Positions 6,696 to 13,885 of a stretch of DNA of 22,390 bases are shown here, in pieces. Source of the DNA: Pseudomonadales bacterium (lineage in GTDB: Bacteria > Pseudomonadota > Gammaproteobacteria > Pseudomonadales > Pseudohongiellaceae); NCBI GenBank assembly GCA_022360535.1, contig JAKSCP010000385.1, forward strand, positions 1 to 22,390, given 5' to 3'. How positions within the stretch are numbered: the first letter of the stretch is position 1; every line of letters starts with the position of its first letter. The position numbers were made by a program, and so were the translations under genes. The notes beneath the pieces are model-generated. The model was not told where the DNA came from. It worked only from the letters and a program-made list of their open reading frames with translations, and searched no databases.

Positions 6696-8114
6696 TTAGG
6701 TTTGCTGGATTGAAGCCACGTAGATCTCGAGCTGATCAAGTACTGCTGCTTGATCAGCATTAGCTGTTGCCCTGGCGAGCTGCAAATCCGATTCGTAGCG
6801 GGCCAAGGCATGTTCATCATGCAAACGAACTTGCCGAAATTCTTGCCAGCGCTCTTCCTCTGCTGCATTGAGTGTGTGAAGGAAATTGCGAGCCCTGTAG
6901 CGAAACAGCATTTCGTTCAGCCTGCTGTCCCGGAATGGGAGATCGAGCCTACCCAGGTCATGAGGGGAAGTAGCCCGGATCATTTGCATCAAGCCCTTGT
7001 CATGATCAGAGAAAAAGCCACCGCTGTAAATCATGTAATCAGGATCGCTTTCCTGTTCCCTGGTCTCATTGCGAAAGACTTTCTGTATCTTCTTATATAG
7101 AGAAGGTGTGGACTGCAGCTTCTCCCAGTTAGCGCGACAGCCATCAAGATCAATCTCGAATTGCTGCGCTTTCTCCGGCGCCAGTACTGCTGCCGAAGTC
7201 ACCACTGGACAGCGGTTGTAGTGAATTGTCTTCAACGGGATGCGTTCCACACCTTCCGGCAACTGGTCTTTTGGCGTATAGATTCGTTCCCGAATTTCAG
7301 CTTCGGACAAATCTGCCCAGGTATCCGGATCAACTCTCAGATCATAGACAATGACACCATTGCTGTTCTCCGGATGAGGACAGATAGGCATTGTCAGCGC
7401 CAGGCAACCACGGCTGGAGGGGTACATCACAGACACATGCAACACTGGTTTGCGGGTATTCAGATCAATCTCTGCTTGCACCTTCTGCTTGCTTCGTAAC
7501 CCAAACACGTAGTCGTAGAGTCGAGGCTGCTGCTGTTTTATGAGCCTGGCAAATTCAATGGTAGCCAGCACATCGGAAAGCGCGTCATGGGCGGCGGCAT
7601 GTTCAATGTCATTCGCCTTGGTCAGTTCCTCCAGACGAAAACTGTTACTGCCATCCTCTTTTTTGGGCCACCTGATACCTTCAGGTCGTGTTGCAGCACA
7701 AAGGCGTACCATGTCAATAATGTCCCACCGGGAATTGCCATTCTTCCATTCCCGCTCGTAAGGGTCGAAGAAATTTCGATACAGCAATTGTCGAGTAACT
7801 TCATCGTCAAAACGTATGCTGTTGTAGCCAGCAACACAGGTACCGGGCTGGCTGAATTCCGCCAATATCGCCTTGGTGAACTCTGCCTCGTTCATCCCCT
7901 TCTCTGCAGCGTGCTGGGGCGTGATGCCTGTTATCAGGCAGGCCATAGGATTTGGCAGAAAGTCGTTGGCTGGCTGGCAATAAATCACTAATGGATCGCC
8001 GATGACATTAAGATTTTCATCAGTGCGAATTCCGGCAAACTGGCTAGCGCGATCCCGACGCGGATCGTTGCCAAAGGTCTCAAAGTCGTACCAGTAAATA
8101 CTTGCGCTTGCCAT
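6696..8114 (-). CDS. sbcB: Exodeoxyribonuclease I (3'-5' single-strand DNA exonuclease)
   Basis: 472 residues, the normal ExoI length. It digests single-stranded DNA from the 3' end and works in RecF-pathway recombination and mismatch repair in the cytoplasm. The DEDDh catalytic set is intact: D10 and E12 in YWYDFETFG, D103 in NSIRFDDE, and H176 with D181 in HDALSD. All are shifted by five relative to the E. coli residues D15, E17, D108, H181 and D186. The SH3-like and C-terminal helical domains follow, with recognisable DDxL-like segments such as YNRCPVV and RYRARNF. Start ATG 8114 gives the usual MASASIYWYDFET start. It is divergent from pyrB, with 111 nt between the starts. Nothing is unusual in it. 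Confidence 0.96.
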   Translation of the reverse strand: MASASIYWYDFETFGNDPRRDRASQFAGIRTDENLNVIGDPLVIYCQPANDFLPNPMACLITGITPQHAAEKGMNEAEFTKAILAEFSQPGTCVAGYNSIRFDDEVTRQLLYRNFFDPYEREWKNGNSRWDIIDMVRLCAATRPEGIRWPKKEDGSNSFRLEELTKANDIEHAAAHDALSDVLATIEFARLIKQQQPRLYDYVFGLRSKQKVQAEIDLNTRKPVLHVSVMYPSSRGCLALTMPICPHPENSNGVIVYDLRVDPDTWADLSEAEIRERIYTPKDQLPEGVERIPLKTIHYNRCPVVTSAAVLAPEKAQQFEIDLDGCRANWEKLQSTPSLYKKIQKVFRNETREQESDPDYMIYSGGFFSDHDKGLMQMIRATSPHDLGRLDLPFRDSRLNEMLFRYRARNFLHTLNAAEEERWQEFRQVRLHDEHALARYESDLQLARATANADQAAVLDQLEIYVASIQQT

Positions 8115-8182
8115 TTCTTGCCTCTAGTGAAGTTCGGGCATCATAGCATGGCCAGAGCCCCGCATTCGTGTGGCCTGCTCAA

Positions 8183-8210
8183 TTGGTGTAGACTTCTGGG
8201 TTGCTATAAA
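8183..8210 (+). promoter_or_regulatory. Possible pyrB promoter
   Basis: TTGGTG (8183-8188, 3/6) and TATAAA (8205-8210, 5/6) with a 16-nt spacer. A start near 8217 would leave only about 9 nt before the pyrB ATG, so the leader would have no room for a UTP-sensitive attenuator of the E. coli pyrBI kind. Confidence 0.35.
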
Positions 8211-8225
8211 CGATTTGGAAACAGA

Positions 8226-9242
8226 ATGGAATTTCGCGGCGCCCATATTCTCAGCGTAAAGCAGTTCGTCCGAGAAGATATCGATCGAATTTTCGAGGTC
8301 GCCGACTCCATGGAACCATTCGCCCATCGCGAGCGTATGACCAAGGCTCTGGATGGAGCTATTCTCGGGAATATGTTCTTCGAACCCAGTACCCGAACCC
8401 GGGTCAGCTTCGGGTGTGCGTTCAACCTGCTAGGTGGTCATGTTAGGGAGACTACCGATGTGAAGTCATCCTCCATCACCAAGGGGGAATCTCTCTACGA
8501 CACCGCACGGGTGATTAGTGGCTACAGCGACGTGATCGTGATGCGGCACCCCCAATCCGGCTCAGTGGCCGAGTTCGCCAAGGCCAGTCGGGTACCGGTG
8601 ATCAATGGCGGCGACGGCCCAAACGAACACCCCTCACAGGCGCTATTGGACCTCTACACGATTCGCAAAGAGCTGACTTCCAATGCCCGCAGCATCGACG
8701 GTATGCATATCGCTATGGTAGGCGACCTCAAGCATGGCCGCACTGTACATTCATTGTCTCAACTCTTGCTTCTATATAAGAACATCACATTCACCCTGAT
8801 ATCCCCTACCGAACTGCGTATGCCAGAAGATATTGTGTCTGACCTCAAAGCGTCAGGTCATCAGGTGGTAGAAACCGAAGATATGGAAGCGGGACTTAAA
8901 GACAACGACACGGTGTACCTGACCCGCATTCAGGAGGAACGTTTCGAAAGCAAACTGGAGGCGGATATCTATCGCGGGCGCTTTCGACTCAACCAGGCGA
9001 TTTACACTCGCCACTGCCAGCCCAATACCGTCATTATGCACCCCCTGCCACGGGATTCCCGTGAGGAGGCCAACGAATTAGACAACGACCTCAATCAGCA
9101 CCCCAGTCTGGCTATTTTTCGCCAAACTGATAACGGGGTACTAGTGCGCATGGCCCTGTTCGCGCTTATACTGGACGTTGCTGACAAGATCGACCGCAGC
9201 GCCAGCGAGGTTGCCTGGTACACAGAGAGTCGATTCGAATAG
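8226..9242 (+). CDS. pyrB: Aspartate carbamoyltransferase catalytic subunit
   Basis: Condenses carbamoyl phosphate and aspartate to carbamoyl aspartate, the committed step of pyrimidine synthesis. The 338 residues carry the carbamoyl-phosphate site FFEPSTRTR (51-59), K86 in the mobile loop ITKGES, RHPQSG (107-112), NGGDGPNEHPSQ (127-138), the aspartate domain signature GDLKHGRTVHSL and MHPLPR. I chose ATG 8226 rather than an upstream GTG/ATG because MEFRGAHILSVKQF is the family N-terminus; the Shine-Dalgarno is weak (GGAAA). The sequence is most like the class of catalytic chains that pair with PyrI, but no pyrI or pyrC-like gene follows: pilU begins 53 nt later. It is slightly longer than the E. 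coli chain (311 residues). Confidence 0.95.
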   Translation: MEFRGAHILSVKQFVREDIDRIFEVADSMEPFAHRERMTKALDGAILGNMFFEPSTRTRVSFGCAFNLLGGHVRETTDVKSSSITKGESLYDTARVISGYSDVIVMRHPQSGSVAEFAKASRVPVINGGDGPNEHPSQALLDLYTIRKELTSNARSIDGMHIAMVGDLKHGRTVHSLSQLLLLYKNITFTLISPTELRMPEDIVSDLKASGHQVVETEDMEAGLKDNDTVYLTRIQEERFESKLEADIYRGRFRLNQAIYTRHCQPNTVIMHPLPRDSREEANELDNDLNQHPSLAIFRQTDNGVLVRMALFALILDVADKIDRSASEVAWYTESRFE

Positions 9243-9295
9243 TCAAAACAAGCATTGAAACAGATTACTGAAAATTATTGATAGGTAAGACCAGC

Positions 9296-10450
9296 ATGGG
9301 ATTCAACGACTTACTCAAAATGATGATCGACAAGGACGGTTCCGACCTGTTTCTCACTACAGGCGCGCCGCCAAGCATGAAAGCCCATGGCAAGCTCATT
9401 CCATTATTGGACAAGAAGCTGCCTGAAGGCATGGTCAAGAAGATTGCTTATCAGATCATGAACGACGAACAGATCAAGGACTTTGAAAAGAGTCCAGAAA
9501 TGAACCTCGCCGTCGCCGACCCTGACATCGGCCGATTCCGTGTCAACATCTTCCAGCAACGGGGTGAATTAGGCATTGTTGCACGAAACATTAAAACCGA
9601 AATCCCAGATGCGGCCTCACTCGGCCTACCACCGGTTCTTTCCGAACTAATTATGAGCAAGCGTGGCATCATTCTCTTTGTGGGTGGTACCGGCTCTGGT
9701 AAGTCCACCTCACTGGCCGCACTCATCGACCACCGCAACAAAAACAGCGATGGCCATATCATTACTATTGAAGACCCGGTGGAATTTGTGCACCCTCATC
9801 AGGGTTGCATCGTCAATCAGCGCGAAGTCGGTGTCGACACCAATAGTTACGAAGAAGCTCTCAAGAATACCCTGCGACAGGCGCCAGATGTCATTCTAAT
9901 TGGTGAGATTCGCAGCCAGGAAACCATGGAACATGCCCTGGCGTTCGCTGAAACTGGCCACTTGTGTCTTTCTACCCTGCACGCCAACAACGCTAACCAG
10001 GCGCTCGACCGCATCATCAATTTCTTCCCGGATGAACGTCACAAACAGTTGTTTCTGGATCTCTCTCTGAACCTGGTGGCTTTTGTGTCGCAGCGACTGA
10101 TTCCTACTGTCGACGGAAAACGGGCAGCAGCCATCGAGATCCTGATCGGCACGCCGCGTGTGTGTGACCTCATCAAAGGCGGCAAGGTCATGGAGATTAA
10201 GGAAGTGATGGAAAAATCTGAGCAGCAAGGCATGAAAACTTTCGATTCAGCCCTGTTCGATCTCTATAAGAGTGGCAAGATCAGCTATGAAGAAGCCTTG
10301 AAGAATGCTGACTCCAAGAACAACCTGCGTCTTCGTATTCAATTGTCTGAGGGTAAGGAAGGCGACGAGGAAGAAGATCTGGAAGACGAGGATGAGAGTG
10401 GTGGTCTGTCATTGGTGGGCAAAGATGACGACCAGCCAATGGCATTCTAA
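9296..10450 (+). CDS. pilU: Type IV pilus retraction ATPase PilU
   Basis: A 384-residue PilT/PilU-family hexameric ATPase that helps retract type IV pili at the inner membrane. Walker A is GGTGSGKST (130-138), the Asp box is ITIEDPVEF, Walker B is VILIGE (199-204) and the His box is HLCLSTLHANN. SFEEALKNTLRQAPD-type sequence and the region HHQGCIVNQREVGVDT match PilU more closely than PilT. ATG 9296 is used, with AGGTAAG about 9 nt upstream, not the TTG at 9278. The C-terminal 35-40 residues are unusually acidic (runs such as GDEEEDLEDEDES) and end DDDQPMAF. pilT, its normal neighbour and partner, is not in this window. It probably shares a transcript with pyrB and the amidase. Confidence 0.92.
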   Translation: MGFNDLLKMMIDKDGSDLFLTTGAPPSMKAHGKLIPLLDKKLPEGMVKKIAYQIMNDEQIKDFEKSPEMNLAVADPDIGRFRVNIFQQRGELGIVARNIKTEIPDAASLGLPPVLSELIMSKRGIILFVGGTGSGKSTSLAALIDHRNKNSDGHIITIEDPVEFVHPHQGCIVNQREVGVDTNSYEEALKNTLRQAPDVILIGEIRSQETMEHALAFAETGHLCLSTLHANNANQALDRIINFFPDERHKQLFLDLSLNLVAFVSQRLIPTVDGKRAAAIEILIGTPRVCDLIKGGKVMEIKEVMEKSEQQGMKTFDSALFDLYKSGKISYEEALKNADSKNNLRLRIQLSEGKEGDEEEDLEDEDESGGLSLVGKDDDQPMAF

Positions 10451-10465
10451 GCTGCCTTTGCTACC

Positions 10466-11911
10466 TTGCTAAATCTCAATCAGTACCTCGAACTGGATGC
10501 CTGTGCCATGTCGGCAGGACTGCAGGCAGCTGAATTTTCGGCGGCTGAACTCATAGGCTGCGCTATCGAGCAGGCGGAGAAAGTCGAGCCAAAAATTAAC
10601 TCCCTCAGCGTCAAGCTTGCCGACTCCGCTGTGGAATCAGCGCAGCAAGTAGACAGCACCCAATTAGATCGCGCGCGAACCCCGTTTGCCGGCGTCCCGT
10701 TTCTGATTAAAGACCTGGCCCATCTGGCAGGTTCGAAAGTCACGTTTGGCAGCCGCCTGTACCCCGACACGATGTCCCAACACAACTCCGTGATAGTGCA
10801 GCGTTATCTCGATGCGGGTTTAGTGGTGCTCGGCAAAAGCAACTCACCTGAATTTGGGCTCACTATCACTACTGAACCAGTCGCCACAGGAAACACAAAC
10901 AATCCCTGGCAATTGAATCATTCCGCAGGCGGCTCCAGTGGTGGCGCCGCAGCGGCGGTTGCAGCAGGCATTGTGCCCGTAGCCCACGCCACCGATGCTG
11001 GTGGTTCCATTCGAATACCTGCCAGTTGTTGTGGTTTGTTTGGCCACAAACCCAGTCGCGGTCTAACGGTGTCAGACAATACTGTAATTGCCAATCGCAG
11101 TGGATTAACTGTAAACCATGTGGTGAGCCGGACTGTCCGCGACAGCGCACACTTTTTGGAGATGGCGCGTCTGCAATCACCTAGCCTGTTTCCGCAGCCG
11201 GACATTGCTGATTCTTTTGCCGATGGATATCGTGTTGCGCCCAAATCACTACGAATCGCGGTACAAACCGCACAGCCTTTTGGTGAGGCAGTGGATGCCG
11301 ACTGCTTAGCAGCGGTTACTGAAATGGCCAAGCTCTGCGAAAAACTGGGTCACAGCGTGGAAGAGTTTAACGCCAGACCAGATTACGCTGCTGCGGCCAA
11401 GGCAATGAACAAAATTCTCTGCACCCATACTCATCAGCAAGTCACTTCACGGCTAAACGAACTCGATATCAATCTGGCGGACGCCGAGATCGAGTCCTCC
11501 ACCACACAGATGACCGAGTATGGCAGCCGAATCTCAGCGACTGATTATGTACAAGCGCTGGATACCTTACACCGAGTCGCTGGGGAGATGACTCAGCTCC
11601 ACGAGGAGATTGATGTAGTACTTTCACCAGTCCTGGCCAGTACTCCGGCCAGGCTCGGCTGGCTGGATATGAATGCCAGTGATTTAAAAGAATACTCAGA
11701 GAAATTCCGCGGCTACAGTGGGTTTGTCGCAATCCATAATGGCACTGGCCAGCCCAGCATGTCAGTGCCGAGCCTGATGACCAAAGACGGCCTACCCATT
11801 GGCGCCATGTTTTCCGGCGCCTGGGGCAGTGATCTCACCCTGCTACAACTTGCCCATCAGATCGAGCAGGCACAGCCCTGGCAGTTGCTTGCGCCCCTGG
11901 CCAGCGCCTGA
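10466..11911 (+). CDS. Amidase-signature family hydrolase
   Basis: 481-residue serine amidohydrolase of the amidase signature family; it hydrolyses a carboxamide or similar bond, substrate unknown. The Ser-cisSer-Lys triad is visible: K82 in FLIKDL, S157 in SAGGSSGG and nucleophile S181 in DAGGSIRIP, with the 24-residue spacing between the two serines that the family shows. It ends with the conserved GTGQPSMSVP and GLPIGAMF segments. Absence of gatC/gatB neighbours and the divergent central region argue against GatA. The start is TTG 10466, 15 nt after the pilU stop: no ATG precedes the conserved YLELDA N-terminal segment, though ATG 10508 is possible and would shorten it by 14 residues. Cytoplasmic; no signal peptide. 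Confidence 0.9.
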   Translation: MLNLNQYLELDACAMSAGLQAAEFSAAELIGCAIEQAEKVEPKINSLSVKLADSAVESAQQVDSTQLDRARTPFAGVPFLIKDLAHLAGSKVTFGSRLYPDTMSQHNSVIVQRYLDAGLVVLGKSNSPEFGLTITTEPVATGNTNNPWQLNHSAGGSSGGAAAAVAAGIVPVAHATDAGGSIRIPASCCGLFGHKPSRGLTVSDNTVIANRSGLTVNHVVSRTVRDSAHFLEMARLQSPSLFPQPDIADSFADGYRVAPKSLRIAVQTAQPFGEAVDADCLAAVTEMAKLCEKLGHSVEEFNARPDYAAAAKAMNKILCTHTHQQVTSRLNELDINLADAEIESSTTQMTEYGSRISATDYVQALDTLHRVAGEMTQLHEEIDVVLSPVLASTPARLGWLDMNASDLKEYSEKFRGYSGFVAIHNGTGQPSMSVPSLMTKDGLPIGAMFSGAWGSDLTLLQLAHQIEQAQPWQLLAPLASA

Positions 11912-11994
11912 AGCTTTGGCATCACTGCCAACGAATCAGTACAATTGGGCGCTGATTCCGACACAGTATTCTCTAATTAGAAGTGGAAACAACA

Positions 11995-13011
11995 ATGAAC
12001 ACTCGACTCTTGCTAGTTCTTTTTGCCGGAACCTTCACCTCATCCCTGTGCCTGGGGCAGGAATACACTACCCCCCACACCGAATGGGGAGTCCCGGATT
12101 TCCAGGGGGTGTGGCGCAACAACACCGTCATGCCATTTCAGCGGCCTCAGGATTTGGGTACCAAAGCCACCTACACCGAGGAAGAAGCGCTGCAGCTGGA
12201 GCGAGCGGCACAACAGCGGGTAGAACAAGACAATGAACCACTGGATCCCAATCGGCCCGCTCCCGATTTAGCCGCCCTGCCGCCAGTGGGGAACTATGAT
12301 CTGTTTTGGACCGATCGTGGCATGTTTCTTCCCACTATTAATGGAGAATTCCGCACCTCAGCCATTATAGACCCGCCCAATGGCCGCATACCTGAGCGGG
12401 TTGCTGGGTTCCGTGAGCGCATGGAAGAGATCAGAGCCAATCGACCTGCTCGCAATGATGGCCCCGAAGGAAGGTCCTTGGGTGAGCGCTGCATCCTGTC
12501 ATTTGGTAACAGCTCGGGCCCTGTTATGTCACCGGTGATGTACAACAGCCATATGCAGATCGCGCAGGCACCTGGCTATGTCATCATCAATGTAGAGATG
12601 GTGCATGATACGCGCATCATTAGAATCGATGATGAAAGACACGTTTCATCAGCTGCCCAGCAAAAATGGATGGGCGATTCCATCGGTCGCTGGGAAGGCG
12701 ATACCTTGATCGTGGAAACCAAGAACTACAATCCCTGGCAAACCTATCAGGGCGCACCAACTGAAAACCTCACGGTTATCGAAACCTTTCGCCGTGAAGG
12801 CCCCAATAAGATCGTCTATGGCTTCACCGTAGATGACCCAACGGTTTACACCGCCCAATGGTCTGGTGAGTTTCCACTGTCGCGCATGGATGAACCCGTG
12901 TTCGAATATGCCTGTCATGAAGGTAACTACGGCATCATAGGGATTCTTGCCGGCGCTCGTCGCCTCGAAGCCATGGAAGATTTGGGCATCGAACGAGAAA
13001 TTCAGCAGTGA
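11995..13011 (+). CDS. Secreted protein of unknown function (WGxPDFQGVW family)
   Basis: 338 residues. The first 22 (MNTRLLLVLFAGTFTSSLCL...) look like a Sec signal peptide; the LCLG segment is not a good lipobox, so periplasmic or extracellular export is expected. Recurrent motifs suggest a widespread but poorly characterised family of environmental bacteria: WGVPDFQGVWRNN near the N-terminus, IDPPNGRIPE, GERCI, GYVIINVEMVHDTRIIRID, MGDSIGRWEGDTLIVETKNYN, and a C-terminal FEYACHEGNYGIIGILAGAR. One Cys in each of the GERC and YACHEG segments could form a disulfide. I do not recognise an enzyme active site. Start ATG 11995 (GTGGAA upstream) rather than the GTG at 11983, because the signal peptide begins there. 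It follows the amidase by 83 nt and may be co-transcribed. Confidence 0.75.
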   Translation: MNTRLLLVLFAGTFTSSLCLGQEYTTPHTEWGVPDFQGVWRNNTVMPFQRPQDLGTKATYTEEEALQLERAAQQRVEQDNEPLDPNRPAPDLAALPPVGNYDLFWTDRGMFLPTINGEFRTSAIIDPPNGRIPERVAGFRERMEEIRANRPARNDGPEGRSLGERCILSFGNSSGPVMSPVMYNSHMQIAQAPGYVIINVEMVHDTRIIRIDDERHVSSAAQQKWMGDSIGRWEGDTLIVETKNYNPWQTYQGAPTENLTVIETFRREGPNKIVYGFTVDDPTVYTAQWSGEFPLSRMDEPVFEYACHEGNYGIIGILAGARRLEAMEDLGIEREIQQ

Positions 13012-13073
13012 GACCATAAAGACTCAACTGTAAGTTCAATTTAAGCGTACTTATATTCAATCCCATGCAATCC

Positions 13074-13097
13074 GGTCGGTCCGTTCCTGGGCCGACC
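13074..13097 (+). other. Hairpin in the GST leader
   Basis: GGTCGG and CCGACC form a 6-bp stem about 50 nt before the GST start. It has no T-run and no recognised regulatory identity; it may simply be a structured leader. Confidence 0.3.
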
Positions 13098-13146
13098 AGT
13101 CCCGGGCATTCTCGGCCCTTCATCCAAACAGCAAGGAGAAATCTCA

Positions 13147-13821
13147 ATGCTGACACTGCATCACCTGGAATATTCACAGTCATTTCGCATTCTCTGGCTC
13201 TTGGAAGAACTTGGCACTGACTACGAACTCAAACTGTATGCACGCAACAAAGAGACCTACCAAGCGCCAGACGAATATAAAACTCTATCGCCGCTAGGTT
13301 CGGCGCCAGTGATAACAGAGGGTGATTTGGCGCTGGCAGAGAGCAGCGCCATTATCGACTACGTACTGGACCAGCACCCGGAAAGCAACCTGCGACCCGC
13401 AATCGATGATGAAGACAGAGTGCGCTATCTGTTCTGGTTTCATGCCTCACAGGGTTCAATGATGATGGTACTGATCATGGAGGCAGTGTTTCAGATTCTG
13501 ATTCAACGAGTACCTTTCTGGATGCGCGGCCTGATTCGCGGCGTACTGGGCCAGGCATCGGAACGCATGATCAAACCCAGGATGGAAAAGCTCCTGCAAC
13601 TAGCCGAGAAAGACCTGGCGCAAAAACCCTGGTTCGGAGGCGATAAGCTGAGTGCCGCTGATATCGCCATGAGCTATCCGATGGAGTCTGCAAGGTCCCG
13701 CGGGTTCATTACCGATCAACATCCTAACTGTCTGGCCTGGATCGAACGCGTGCATCAAAATCCCAGCTTCCAAAGAGCTAAAGAAAAAGACGGCAAGGAC
13801 AGTATCGTATTGCAGGTCTAG
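13147..13821 (+). CDS. Glutathione S-transferase
   Basis: 224-residue cytosolic GST. The N-terminal thioredoxin-like domain has SFRILWLLEELG (residues 12-23), the cis-Pro segment SAPVI near 52-56 and the glutathione-binding LAESSAIIDYVL. The C-terminal helical domain runs from about residue 90 and includes the N-capping region KLSAADIAMSYP. The N-terminal YSQSFRILW replaces the more common SRSxRILW of the closest bacterial/fungal GTT1-like group, so the catalytic Ser/Tyr assignment is uncertain. Start ATG 13147 has a strong AAGGAG 10 nt upstream. Likely role: conjugation or reduction of electrophiles; the substrate is unknown. It is convergent with the phytate receptor gene and separated from it by a shared terminator. 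Confidence 0.92.
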   Translation: MLTLHHLEYSQSFRILWLLEELGTDYELKLYARNKETYQAPDEYKTLSPLGSAPVITEGDLALAESSAIIDYVLDQHPESNLRPAIDDEDRVRYLFWFHASQGSMMMVLIMEAVFQILIQRVPFWMRGLIRGVLGQASERMIKPRMEKLLQLAEKDLAQKPWFGGDKLSAADIAMSYPMESARSRGFITDQHPNCLAWIERVHQNPSFQRAKEKDGKDSIVLQV

Positions 13822-13836
13822 TTTTTCCGAGCAAAA

Positions 13837-13867
13837 AAAGAGAGGCCGAAGCCTCTCTTTCGTTTTC
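13837..13867. terminator. Bidirectional intrinsic terminator
   Basis: A perfect 10-bp stem AAAGAGAGGC/GCCTCTCTTT with a CGAA tetraloop (13837-13860). The plus strand continues CGTTTTC and the minus strand continues with a run of T (plus-strand A-run 13833-13839). It serves both the GST gene and the convergent receptor gene. Confidence 0.9.
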
Positions 13868-13885
13868 ATTGCCAACTTTCGGAAA

